Shown in pieces: positions 42,347 to 49,795 of a stretch of DNA of 64,000 nt (within the stretch, counting starts at the first letter, position 1; each line of letters starts with the position of its first letter). The stretch lies in contig NZ_CP064356.1 in the NCBI RefSeq assembly GCF_018141545.1, positions 310,001 to 374,000 of the forward strand, given 5' to 3'. The notes below the pieces were generated by a model. That model did not search any database and was not told the origin of the DNA. It was given only the letters and a program-made list of their open reading frames with translations. The translations under genes were made by a program, and so were the position numbers. The stretch is from Miltoncostaea oceani. GTDB taxonomy: Bacteria; Actinomycetota; Thermoleophilia; Miltoncostaeales; Miltoncostaeaceae.

Positions 42347-42856
42347 ATGAGGGCACGCAGGATCGTGGGGGTTCTGGCGACGGCTGCCGTGGGGGCCGGT
42401 CTGCTGACCGCCGCCGGGCCGGCGGTGGCCGACGAGCGCGTCTGCCGCGGGTCCATCGGCGCACGGACCGTCGACGGCGACGTGAAGGTGCCGGCCGGCG
42501 CGCGCTGCGTGCTGACGGGCACGCGGGTCGAGGGCAACGTCACGGTCGCCCGGGGCGCGCGCCTGCTCGCCCGCGACGTGGTCGTGGACGGGAACATCCA
42601 GGGTGAGCGGCACCGCTCGGTGGTCGTGGTCGGCGGGTCCGTCGACGGCGACATCCAGCTCGAGGACGGCCGCGCAGCGACGGTCCGCAACGTGCGCATC
42701 GAGGGGGACCTGCAGTCCTTCTCGAACCGCGGGGTCCAGGTCTTCCGGGCGAACCGCATCGACGGGAACCTGCAGTGCACATCCAACCGCCCGGCGCCCC
42801 GCGGGGGCGCCAACAGGGTGGAGGGCAACAAGGAGGACCAGTGCCGGCGCCTCTGA
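42347..42856 (+). CDS. Secreted beta-repeat protein of unknown function
   Basis: 169 residues. Signal peptide about 1-28 (VGVLATAAVGAGLLTAAGPAVA then D). The mature part is a chain of short repeats around a V-x-G-N/D pattern (VDGDVKVPAGARCVL, VEGNVTVARGARLLA, VDGNIQGERHRSVVV, VDGDIQLEDGRAATV, IEGDLQSF, IDGNLQCTSN), which predicts a right-handed beta-helix, like bactofilin or polymer-forming proteins but exported. Three cysteines could form disulfides. ATG 42347 has GGGGGGA 6 bases upstream. Function unknown; probably a cell-surface or secreted structural protein. Confidence 0.72.
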   Translation: MRARRIVGVLATAAVGAGLLTAAGPAVADERVCRGSIGARTVDGDVKVPAGARCVLTGTRVEGNVTVARGARLLARDVVVDGNIQGERHRSVVVVGGSVDGDIQLEDGRAATVRNVRIEGDLQSFSNRGVQVFRANRIDGNLQCTSNRPAPRGGANRVEGNKEDQCRRL

Positions 42857-42903
42857 GCGCGCCCGCCTGACCGGCAGGCGGGGCGGTGGGCGTCTCCCGC
42901 CGG

Positions 42904-42941
42904 GGGTCGTCACGGGTGGATAGGATCACCCGTGACGACCC
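42904..42941. promoter_or_regulatory. 38-bp dyad with 15-bp perfect arms over the bioY promoter and start
   Basis: Left arm GGGTCGTCACGGGTG (42904-42918), 8-base centre GATAGGAT, right arm CACCCGTGACGACCC (42927-42941). The centre holds TAGGAT (42921-42926), a -10 box, and the right arm holds the GTG start of bioY (42932), 5 bases after it. A dimer bound here would cover promoter, transcription start and start codon, as expected of a biotin repressor operator. If the transcript is leaderless, only the right arm is in the mRNA, so this acts as DNA rather than as an RNA hairpin. Confidence 0.75.
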
Positions 42942-43615
42942 GCCGACCCCCGGGAGGACCCATCTCCACCGACCGCTACGCGCCCGTCGAGGGCACGCTC
43001 CTCGACAGCGCCATCCCCCGCCCGTCCGCGCGCACCTCCGCGATCGCGCTCGACGTGGCCCTCGTCGCGAGCGGCGTGCTCCTGATGACGATCGCCTCGC
43101 AGATCAGCATCCCCTGGTACCCCGTGCCGCTCACGGGGGGCACCTTCGGCGCGCTCCTGATCGGTGGCCTCCTCGGCCTGCGCCGCGCGTTCCTGTCGCT
43201 CGCCGTCTACCTCGGCCTCGGCGTCCTCGGGCTCGGCGTGTTCGCCGAGTGGAGCGGCGGCTGGGACTACTTCACCGCGTCGACCGGCGGCTACCTCGTG
43301 GGCTACCTCGTCGCGGCGTGCATCGTCGGCTGGTTCGCCGACCGCGGCGCGACCCGCAGCATCACCACGATGATCGGCGTCATGCTCATCGCGAACGCGA
43401 CGATCTACCTGTTCGGCGCCTCCTGGCTCGCGAACTGGACGCCGCCCGGCGCCGAGGCGGCCCTCGGCTGGGAGGCCGCGTACGAGCTGGGCATCCAGCC
43501 GTTCGTGCCCGGCGACATCGTGAAGCTCTTCTTCGCCGCCTGCCTGCTCCCCGGCGGCTGGCAGCTCCTGCGCGTGCTCGACCGCGTGCGCGGCGACGCG
43601 CCCCGCGGGGGGTGA
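42932..43615 (+). CDS. bioY: Biotin transporter substrate-binding protein (BioY, ECF S component)
   Basis: 227 residues with six membrane helices after a 35-residue hydrophilic N-terminus. The BioY signature PLTGGTFGALLIGGLLGLRR, then GYLVGYLVAACIVGWFADRG and QPFVPGDIVKLFFAACLLPG near the end are diagnostic. It binds biotin and works with ECF energising subunits, none of which is in the window, or alone. GTG 42932 is leaderless and lies inside the dyad described separately. Its stop overlaps the next gene (GTGA). Confidence 0.93.
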   Translation: MTTRRPPGGPISTDRYAPVEGTLLDSAIPRPSARTSAIALDVALVASGVLLMTIASQISIPWYPVPLTGGTFGALLIGGLLGLRRAFLSLAVYLGLGVLGLGVFAEWSGGWDYFTASTGGYLVGYLVAACIVGWFADRGATRSITTMIGVMLIANATIYLFGASWLANWTPPGAEAALGWEAAYELGIQPFVPGDIVKLFFAACLLPGGWQLLRVLDRVRGDAPRGG

Positions 43616-44484
43616 TCGAGCTCCGGCTCGACGACCTGCGCGAGGCCTTCGGCTTCGGGGTGGCCGGCAACTTCGCCGGCCACCTCGAGCAGGCCGGCGA
43701 GGCCGCCGACTTCGCGGGCGTCGCGACCGGCGCCGGCGAGGCGCCGAAGGGCATCTTCCCCTGGTACGTCCCGGGGGCCGACACGTTCCTCGGGGTCTTC
43801 CCCCTGTCGCACGACCGGCTCGTCCGGCCCGCGGCGGAGGACGGCCCCGTCAACCTGCAGATCGAACCCGAGGTCGGCCTGCTGTGCGACGTCGTGTACG
43901 CACCCGACGGCGGGGTCGAGACGCTGGTGCCGCGGGCGCTCGGCGCGTTCGACGACTGCTCCATCCGCCGGCCCGGCGCGCCGAAGATCAGCCACAAGAA
44001 GAACTGGGGCCGCGACTCGAAGGGCGTCGCGCGCCGCATGTTCCCCGTGACCGACCTGTCGCCGGACGGGCCGACGGCCGGCTTCCGGCTCGCGAGCTTC
44101 CTGCGCCGCGACGGCGTCGCCCACGACTACGGCATCGACAGCCCGCTGCCCGGCTACTCGTACTACGGGGAGACCCTCCTCGCGTGGATGGCGGAGCGCC
44201 TGCGGGCCCAGGCGGGGTCGCCGGACACACCGCTCGAGCCGGTCGGCGAGTACCTCGCCGCCGCCGGGGGACCCGCCACGGTGCTGATCGGGATCGGGGC
44301 GACCCGCTACACGGCGCTCGGCGAGTCGACCTACCTGGAGCCGGGCGACGAGGCGATCGTGATCGTCTACGACGCGGCCGCCTCCCTACCCGAGGACGTC
44401 CGCGCCTCGGTCGCGGCCGGTGCGGAGGACACGCTCGCCCGCGCGTCCGTCCTGCGTCAGCGCGTGGTGTCCGCCGGGGGCTGA
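43612..44484 (+). CDS. DUF5718-like protein of unknown function
   Basis: 290 residues, soluble. The start reads FGFGVAGNFAGHLEQAGEAA, then GIFPWYVPG, LQIEPEVGLLCDVVY and APKISHKKNWGRDSKG, which I recognise as the DUF5718 pattern with moderate confidence. The N-terminal segment and PEVGLLCDV are reminiscent of fumarylacetoacetate-hydrolase-like folds (metal-binding Glu). Coupled to bioY by a GTGA overlap, so co-transcribed with biotin uptake. The 3' end overlaps the convergent alkyltransferase-like gene by 28 bases. Confidence 0.7.
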   Translation: MIELRLDDLREAFGFGVAGNFAGHLEQAGEAADFAGVATGAGEAPKGIFPWYVPGADTFLGVFPLSHDRLVRPAAEDGPVNLQIEPEVGLLCDVVYAPDGGVETLVPRALGAFDDCSIRRPGAPKISHKKNWGRDSKGVARRMFPVTDLSPDGPTAGFRLASFLRRDGVAHDYGIDSPLPGYSYYGETLLAWMAERLRAQAGSPDTPLEPVGEYLAAAGGPATVLIGIGATRYTALGESTYLEPGDEAIVIVYDAAASLPEDVRASVAAGAEDTLARASVLRQRVVSAGG

Positions 44485-44789
44485 GGCACCCGGCGCCGCG
44501 CGGGGTCGGCCCTGCCGTCGGGGCCGAACCGCAGGCCCTCCGCCGCGAGCCGGGCGCGGGCGGCGGCGGGTCCCCGGCCGTCGGCCTCCCGGTAGCCGTC
44601 GGCGACCCGGCCGTCGGCGCGCATGACCCGGTGGGCGTCGGGGATCCCCCCGGCGGCGAGGAGGCGCGCCGCCCAGCGCGCCCCGCCGGGCCGCCCCGCC
44701 GCCTCGGCCACGTCGCCGTAGCTCGCCCACCACCCCGGCGGGATCGCGGCGCAGACCGCGCGCAGGGCGTCGTCGGCGGTCCCGGGCAC
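44457..44789 (-). CDS. Alkyltransferase-like (ATL) DNA repair protein
   Basis: 110 residues. It has the O6-alkylguanine-DNA alkyltransferase C-terminal fold: IPPGWWASYGDVAEAAGRPG, then ARWAARLL. The active-site PCHRV is replaced by DAHRV (51-55), so it cannot transfer the alkyl group itself. ATL proteins instead bind alkylated guanine and flag it for nucleotide excision repair (established for the family). GTG 44789; the end of the MFS gene lies 8 bases upstream, and the two are likely co-transcribed. Confidence 0.87.
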   Translation of the reverse strand: MPGTADDALRAVCAAIPPGWWASYGDVAEAAGRPGGARWAARLLAAGGIPDAHRVMRADGRVADGYREADGRGPAAARARLAAEGLRFGPDGRADPARRRVPQPPADTTR

Positions 44790-44797
44790 CGCGGTCG

Positions 44798-46252
44798 CTA
44801 CGTGCGGGCGGGTTCCGCCACGGCCGTCCGCGGCGTCGCCGTCCGGCGGGTCCGCATGAAGACGAGCGTGAGCACGATCGACACGCCGTAGGCCGCCGCC
44901 GACAACGCGAGCGCGACGCGCATGCCGTCGATGAACGCGTTCGCGGCGATCAGCGACCCGAGGATCGCCACCCCGAGCGCCCCGCCGGTCTGGCGGGCGG
45001 CGTTCAGCAGGCCCGACACCATCCCCGACTGGTCCTGCGGGGCGGCGGCGATCACCGCGACCGACAGCGGCGCGGGCGTCAGGGCGCCGGCGCTGAGCAG
45101 GGCGAGCCCCGGCACGAGCGCCCAGTACGGGGTGTCGGCGCCCGCGGCGAGGAGCAGGAGCAGGAGGCCGGTCATCCCCACGCCGAGCCCGATCACCATC
45201 GGCCGCGCCGGTCCCCACCGGGCCGTCATCCGTCCCGCCGCCCACGAGATGAAGAACGTGCCCGCGAACGCCGGCAGGAACGCGAGACCCGCCTGCAGGG
45301 GCGAGTAGCCGAGGACGTCCTGGAAGTAGAGCGACAGCACGAAGAGCTGCCCGTAGTAGGCGAGGTTGATCAACGCGCCGATGACGGTGCCGGCGGCGAA
45401 CGCCGATCCGCGGAACAGGTCCATCGGCACGACGGGGTCGTGGTGCCGGGCCTCGACCACCAGCAGCAGCGCCAGGGCGACGACCGCGATCAGGAGCGGC
45501 CCCCACACCCACACCGACCCCCACGCGTGCTCGCCCGACTCGATCAGGCCGCCGGTGAGGCCGACGAGGACCACGACGGCAAGGGCCTGGCCGGGGAGGT
45601 CGAGGGCGCGGCCGGCGGCGAGCGGGACCGGCGGGATGTGCCGCCGGCCGACCCAGACGCCGGCGACGACGACGGGGAGGTTGATCAGGAACACCGCCCG
45701 CCAGTCGACGTACTCGACGAGCACGCCGCCGATGATCGGCCCCAGGGACGCCGCGATGCCGCTCGCCCCCACCCAGATCCCGACGGCCGTGGCGCGCTCG
45801 CGCGGGGCGGGGAACGTGTGGGCGATCAGCGACAGGGAGCTCGGCACCATCACCGCCGCCGCCAACCCCTGCAGCGCCCGGCCCGCGATCAGCAGGCCGA
45901 GGACGGGGGCGATGGCGCAGAGCAACGACGCGACGCCGAAGCCGATCAGCCCGCCGCAGTAGACACGGAGCGTGCCGAGCCGGTCGCTGAGCGCGCCGCC
46001 GCTCAGCAGCAGCGCCGCGAAGGCGATGGTGTAGGCGTTCACCACCCACTGCAGGTCGCTCGTCGACCCGCCGAGGTCCTCGCCGACGCGTGGGAGCGCG
46101 ACGTTCAGGATCGTCGTGTCGAGCAGGACGAGGAAGAACCCGACGCAGATCGCCGCGAGCGCCAGGCGCGGCCGCGTCACGGGGCCGCCGTTGCCGCCGG
46201 GCCCGGTCACCGGCCGGGGGCCGGGGGCGGTGGGCGGGTCGTCGCGGCTCAC
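44798..46252 (-). CDS. MFS multidrug efflux transporter, DHA2 (EmrB/QacA) family, 14 helices
   Basis: 484 residues. The first helix FFLVLLDTTILNVALPRVGE is the DHA2 motif D1; motif A is GALSDRLGTLRVY; GIWVGASGIAASLGPIIGG is motif C of antiporters. It exports hydrophobic or cationic compounds in exchange for protons. Start: two adjacent GTGs, 46255 and 46252, follow TAGCGT at 4 and 7 bases; 46252 fits the leaderless spacing seen elsewhere. The frame open further upstream has no ribosome-binding support. Confidence 0.9.
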   Translation of the reverse strand: MSRDDPPTAPGPRPVTGPGGNGGPVTRPRLALAAICVGFFLVLLDTTILNVALPRVGEDLGGSTSDLQWVVNAYTIAFAALLLSGGALSDRLGTLRVYCGGLIGFGVASLLCAIAPVLGLLIAGRALQGLAAAVMVPSSLSLIAHTFPAPRERATAVGIWVGASGIAASLGPIIGGVLVEYVDWRAVFLINLPVVVAGVWVGRRHIPPVPLAAGRALDLPGQALAVVVLVGLTGGLIESGEHAWGSVWVWGPLLIAVVALALLLVVEARHHDPVVPMDLFRGSAFAAGTVIGALINLAYYGQLFVLSLYFQDVLGYSPLQAGLAFLPAFAGTFFISWAAGRMTARWGPARPMVIGLGVGMTGLLLLLLAAGADTPYWALVPGLALLSAGALTPAPLSVAVIAAAPQDQSGMVSGLLNAARQTGGALGVAILGSLIAANAFIDGMRVALALSAAAYGVSIVLTLVFMRTRRTATPRTAVAEPART

Positions 46253-46259
46253 CACGGCG

Positions 46260-46265
46260 ACGCTA
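46260..46265 (-). promoter_or_regulatory. TAGCGT -10 box of the MFS-ATL unit
   Basis: On the minus strand TAGCGT is followed by CGCC and two consecutive GTG codons. With the second GTG (46252) the spacing is 7 bases, the leaderless layout seen at glcD, ctaC and the 25.0 kb operon. Confidence 0.55.
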
Positions 46266-46401
46266 CGCCTCCCGCCGCGGACCCGCCCGGCGCCGGGCCG
46301 CGCGCGACGGTCCACTCCGTGCGGGCGGACTGGGGACGCGCGGGCGCGGGTATCGGAGGACCCCGCCCCCGGACCGGGGCGGTGAACGGGGGGACGTGAG
46401 C

Positions 46402-47571
46402 ATGGGAACGGAACCGGACGCGACGCCGGCGACGCTCACCGAGATGGCCGACCGCGCGCCCTCGCGCGAGATCGTCATCCGGCCGCGGACGCTGCTGAGC
46501 GTGATCGCGGTGGCGGTCGGGGCGGGCGTCGTCGTGTGGGTGATGCTGCAGGCCTGGCAGATCCTCTCGTGGATCGTGATCGCGACGGTGCTGGCCGTCG
46601 CGCTCATGCCGGTCGTCGACGCCCTGACCCGCCGGGGCGTGCCGGCGAGCGTCGCCGTCACCGTCGTCGCGGCGCTGGTGCTGGCGGTGATGGGCCTCGT
46701 CGCGTGGGCCGTCGTGCCACCGCTGGTGAACCAGACGACCGAGGCCGTGCAGGCCGCGCCCGACGCCATCGACGAGATCACGCGGGGGGAGGGGCCCCTC
46801 GGGTTCCTCGAGCGCGACTACGACATCGTCGAGCGCACCCGCGAGGCGGCGGCGGGCACGACCGGCGAGAGCCTCCTCGGCATGACCTCGCCGGCGATCG
46901 GGATCGTCCGCGGCATCCTCACGCTGATCGCCGCGACGCTGTCCGTCTTCTTCCTGACCCTCTTCATGCTGCTCGAGGGCCGGCGCTGGGTGGACGGCGG
47001 ACTCGACCTGCTGCCGGCCCGCAGCCGGCCGCGCTGGGAGCGGGTCGCCGCCGGCGTGGCACGCACCATCCGCGGCTACGTGGCCGGCAACCTCGCCATC
47101 AGCGTCGTCGCCGGGACGGTGGCCTGGGTCACGCTCGTGTCCCTGGGGATCCCCTATGCCGTCCCGGTCGCCGTCGTCGTGGCGGTCCTCGACCTCGTGC
47201 CCCTCGTCGGCGCGACCCTCGGGACGGTCGCCGCCGGCCTCGTGGCCCTGTCGGAGGGCGTCGTGCCAGCCCTCATCGTCGTCGCCGTCTTCATCGTCTA
47301 CCAGCAGCTCGAGAACCACCTGCTGCAGCCGCTCGTCTACGGCCGGGCCGTCAGCCTCTCGCCCCTGCTGGTGGCGGTGTCGATCCTGATCGCCACCGCG
47401 GTCGCCGGCCTCGTCGGGGCGCTGCTCGCGATCCCCGTCGCCGGCTCCCTGCAGATCCTCGTCGATGAGCTCCGCACGCCGGGGGGGACGCGGATGGCGG
47501 AGGACCCCGAGGAGCCCGCCGCCGTCCCGGTCAGAGGGTCCGCGGCGGGTCGGGCCGGTCCCGCGGGGTGA
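46402..47571 (+). CDS. AI-2E family transporter (PF01594)
   Basis: 389 residues with about eight membrane helices in the 2+1+5 pattern of the family: ILSWIVIATVLAVALMPVVD and a following helix, a long soluble loop, then IRGYVAGNLAISVVAGTVAW, PLVGATLGTVAAGLVALSEG and VYQQLENHLLQPLVYG (signature). Members export autoinducer-2 or act as Na+/H+ antiporters; which applies cannot be told. ATG 46402 has GGGGGGA 7 bases upstream; GTG 46396 is too close to it. The 3' end overlaps the convergent yihY-like gene by 41 bases. Confidence 0.87.
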   Translation: MGTEPDATPATLTEMADRAPSREIVIRPRTLLSVIAVAVGAGVVVWVMLQAWQILSWIVIATVLAVALMPVVDALTRRGVPASVAVTVVAALVLAVMGLVAWAVVPPLVNQTTEAVQAAPDAIDEITRGEGPLGFLERDYDIVERTREAAAGTTGESLLGMTSPAIGIVRGILTLIAATLSVFFLTLFMLLEGRRWVDGGLDLLPARSRPRWERVAAGVARTIRGYVAGNLAISVVAGTVAWVTLVSLGIPYAVPVAVVVAVLDLVPLVGATLGTVAAGLVALSEGVVPALIVVAVFIVYQQLENHLLQPLVYGRAVSLSPLLVAVSILIATAVAGLVGALLAIPVAGSLQILVDELRTPGGTRMAEDPEEPAAVPVRGSAAGRAGPAG

Positions 47572-48478
47572 GCTGGATCTGCTCGGTCGCGCCGGGCACC
47601 CCGTCGCGGATCTCGGCGCTCCGCTCTCGCTCGGCGTTGAACTCGGCGCCGAGCAGAAGCGCCACGTTCGTCAGCCACAACCAGACCAGCAGTACGACGA
47701 CGCCGCCGAGGGTGCCGTAGGTGCGGTCGTACGACGCGAACCGGCTGACGTAGAAGGCGAAGCCCGCCGACGCGGCCAGCCACACCACCAGCGACAGGAC
47801 GACCCCGGGGATCATGTCGGCGACGCGACGTGGCCGCACGTTGGGGGTCGCCCAGTAGAGGATCGTGAACATGAGGACGACCACGGCGGCCAGGACCGGC
47901 CACTTGGCGACGTCCCAGACCGCAAGCACCTGGGATCCGATCCCGAGCGCGTCGCCGACGGCGTCGACCACCGGACCCGTGAGGGCGATGGCGAGGGTGA
48001 CGAGGGCGATGAGCAGCACCATCACGAGCGTGATCACGATCTGGACGGGCCGCAGCTTCCAGAACGGGCGTCCCTCCCGCGTCTCGTAGATCGCGTTCGA
48101 CGCCCGCCCGAACGCGCCGATGTACCCCGACGCCCCCCACAGGGCCCCGGCCAGGCCGAGCACCAGGGCGACGCCGGCGGCCCCGGTGTTCGTCGTGATC
48201 GACTCGATGGGGCCCGCGAGGGCGTCCGCCGCCGACGGCGGCGCGATCTCCAGCACCACGTCCGTGATGTCCCGGGGGTCCGCGAACAGGCCGACCACCG
48301 ACGCCAGGGCGATGAGCGCCGGGAAGAGCGACAGCAACCCGTAGTAGGTGAGCGCCGCGGCCCAGTCCGTCAGGCCGTCCTCCCGGAACTCAGCGACCGT
48401 CCGCCGGACGGTCGCCCACAGGGAGCCGTCCGCGCCGACGCCCTGCGGGCGGTGCATGCCCCCCGGCGCCGCGCTCAC
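47531..48478 (-). CDS. YihY/BrkB family inner-membrane protein
   Basis: 315 residues with six membrane helices. The family signatures are DWAAALTYYGLLSLFPALIA near the N-terminus, GYIGAFGRASNAIYETREGR in the middle and SYDRTYGTLGGVVVLLVWLW at the end. The protein was once annotated as ribonuclease BN; its true function is unknown, with lipid or osmotic roles proposed. A charged C-terminal tail follows the last helix. GTG 48478 overlaps the alcohol dehydrogenase stop (GTGA), so it is under the same stress-type promoter at 49.7 kb. Confidence 0.88.
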   Translation of the reverse strand: MSAAPGGMHRPQGVGADGSLWATVRRTVAEFREDGLTDWAAALTYYGLLSLFPALIALASVVGLFADPRDITDVVLEIAPPSAADALAGPIESITTNTGAAGVALVLGLAGALWGASGYIGAFGRASNAIYETREGRPFWKLRPVQIVITLVMVLLIALVTLAIALTGPVVDAVGDALGIGSQVLAVWDVAKWPVLAAVVVLMFTILYWATPNVRPRRVADMIPGVVLSLVVWLAASAGFAFYVSRFASYDRTYGTLGGVVVLLVWLWLTNVALLLGAEFNAERERSAEIRDGVPGATEQIQLTPRDRPDPPRTL

Positions 48479-49659
48479 GGCTGCAGCAGGATCTTCACGG
48501 CGCCGTCCTCCTTGGCCTGGAACGTCGCGTAGGCCTCGGGGGCGGCGTCCAGCGGCAGCCGGTGCGTCGCGAAGTCCTGCGTGCCGAGCGGGTCGTCGTC
48601 GCCGAGCAGCGGGAGGATCTCCGGCACCCAGTGGCGGACGTTCGCCTGTCCCATCCGCAGCTGGATCTGCTTGTCGAACAGCGTCAGCATCGGCATCGGG
48701 TCGGCGGTGCCGCCGTAGACGCCGAGGAGCGAGATCGTCCCGCCGCGGCGCACGATGTCGATCGCCGCGTAGAGGGCGCTCAGCCGGTCGAGGCCGGCCT
48801 TCTCCATCAGCTTCTGCGCGACGGCGTCGGGGAGCACCCCGACCATCGCCTGGGCGATCTTTCCGACCGGCGCCCCGTGCGCCTCCATGCCGACCGCGTC
48901 GATGACGGCGTCCGGCCCGCGACCGCCGGTGGCCTCGCGGATCACGTCGCCGAGGTCCTCCTCGTGCTCCGTGAGGTCCATCGTCTCGACGCCGCGGGCG
49001 GCGGCGCGGGCGAGCCGCTCCGGGACGAGGTCGACGCCGATGACCCTCTCGACGCCCTGGTGCAGCGCGATGCGGCACGCCATGTCGCCGATCGGCCCGA
49101 GGCCGAGGACGACGAGCGTCCCGCCGCGCGGCACGTCCGCGTATCGCACGCCCTGCCACGCCGTCGGCAGCACGTCGGAGAGGTAGACGAAGCGGTCGTC
49201 CGGCGGGCCGTGCGGCACCTTCACCGGGAGGGTGTCGCCGAACGGCACGCGCAGCAGCTCGGCCTGCCCGCCGGGGACCTGCCCGTAGAGCTTGGTGTAG
49301 CCGAACAGCGACGCGCCCATCCCCTGCTCCCGCACCTGCGTGGTCTCGCACTGGGACTGGAGCCCCTGGTCGCACATGAAGCAGGTGCCGCACGAGATGT
49401 TGAACGGCACGACCACGCGGTCGCCGGCGACGAGGGTGCGCACCCCGGGCCCGACCTCGCGGACGATGCCCATCGGCTCGTGGCCGAGGATGTCGCCCTC
49501 GTCGAGGTAAGCGCCCATCACCTCGTAGAGGTGCAGGTCCGACCCGCAGATGCCGGTCGAGGTGATCTCGACGATCACGTCCGTCGGGTCGATGATCGAG
49601 GGATCGGGGACCTCCTCGACGCGGACGTCGCGCTTCCCGTGCCAGGTGACCGCTCGCAT
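48475..49659 (-). CDS. Zinc-dependent alcohol dehydrogenase (MDR superfamily)
   Basis: 394 residues. Catalytic zinc ligands are in STGICGSDLHLYE and GHEPMG; the structural zinc loop is CGTCFMCDQGLQSQC with four Cys; NAD binding is VVLGLGPIGDMACRIAL. The stretch TTQVREQGMGASLFGYTKLY marks the branch close to glutathione-independent formaldehyde dehydrogenases and sorbitol-type enzymes. It oxidises an alcohol or aldehyde adduct; the substrate is not determined. ATG 49659 has GAGGAGG 7 bases upstream. A sigma-B-like promoter (GTTT-N15-GGGTAC) precedes it. Confidence 0.9.
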   Translation of the reverse strand: MRAVTWHGKRDVRVEEVPDPSIIDPTDVIVEITSTGICGSDLHLYEVMGAYLDEGDILGHEPMGIVREVGPGVRTLVAGDRVVVPFNISCGTCFMCDQGLQSQCETTQVREQGMGASLFGYTKLYGQVPGGQAELLRVPFGDTLPVKVPHGPPDDRFVYLSDVLPTAWQGVRYADVPRGGTLVVLGLGPIGDMACRIALHQGVERVIGVDLVPERLARAAARGVETMDLTEHEEDLGDVIREATGGRGPDAVIDAVGMEAHGAPVGKIAQAMVGVLPDAVAQKLMEKAGLDRLSALYAAIDIVRRGGTISLLGVYGGTADPMPMLTLFDKQIQLRMGQANVRHWVPEILPLLGDDDPLGTQDFATHRLPLDAAPEAYATFQAKEDGAVKILLQP

Positions 49660-49705
49660 GAAGGCTCCTCCTCGTGGACGGCGCGGTGTGCGCCGGACCC
49701 GCGAC

Positions 49706-49731
49706 GTACCCTCCGCCGCCCCGGGGAAACG
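49706..49731 (-). promoter_or_regulatory. Sigma-B/F-like promoter of the alcohol dehydrogenase-yihY operon
   Basis: Minus strand: CGTTT (49731-49727), exactly 15 bases, GGGTAC (49711-49706), then the start codon 46 bases on. It matches the GGTTT-N15-GGGTA-type pattern of actinobacterial general stress sigma factors. The divergent promoter at 49760-49785 uses the mirror arm of the inverted repeat CCCGGGGAAAC/GTTTCCCCGGG (49720-49730, 49761-49771). Confidence 0.6.
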
Positions 49732-49759
49732 ACGGCGGGCGAGCGGCGACCGCCGAGCG

Positions 49760-49785
49760 GGTTTCCCCGGGCCCGGGTGGGGGAA
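49760..49785 (+). promoter_or_regulatory. Sigma-B/F-like promoter of the epimerase gene
   Basis: GGTTT (49760-49764), 15 bases, GGGGAA (49780-49785), then GTG 49796. The -10 departs from GGGTAA at one base, so it is weaker than its neighbours. The 10 bases to the GTG mean a nearly leaderless transcript. Confidence 0.45.
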
Positions 49786-49795
49786 CCGGCGGCCC

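Noticed and set aside
44457-44789. O6-methylguanine-DNA methyltransferase
   Set aside because: The active-site cysteine of PCHRV is Ala here (DAHRV), so it is an alkyltransferase-like protein.
46348-46353. Stress-sigma promoter with GGGTAT before the AI-2E transporter
   Set aside because: No GGTTT/C box lies 15 bases upstream (GACTG instead), unlike the seven accepted sites.
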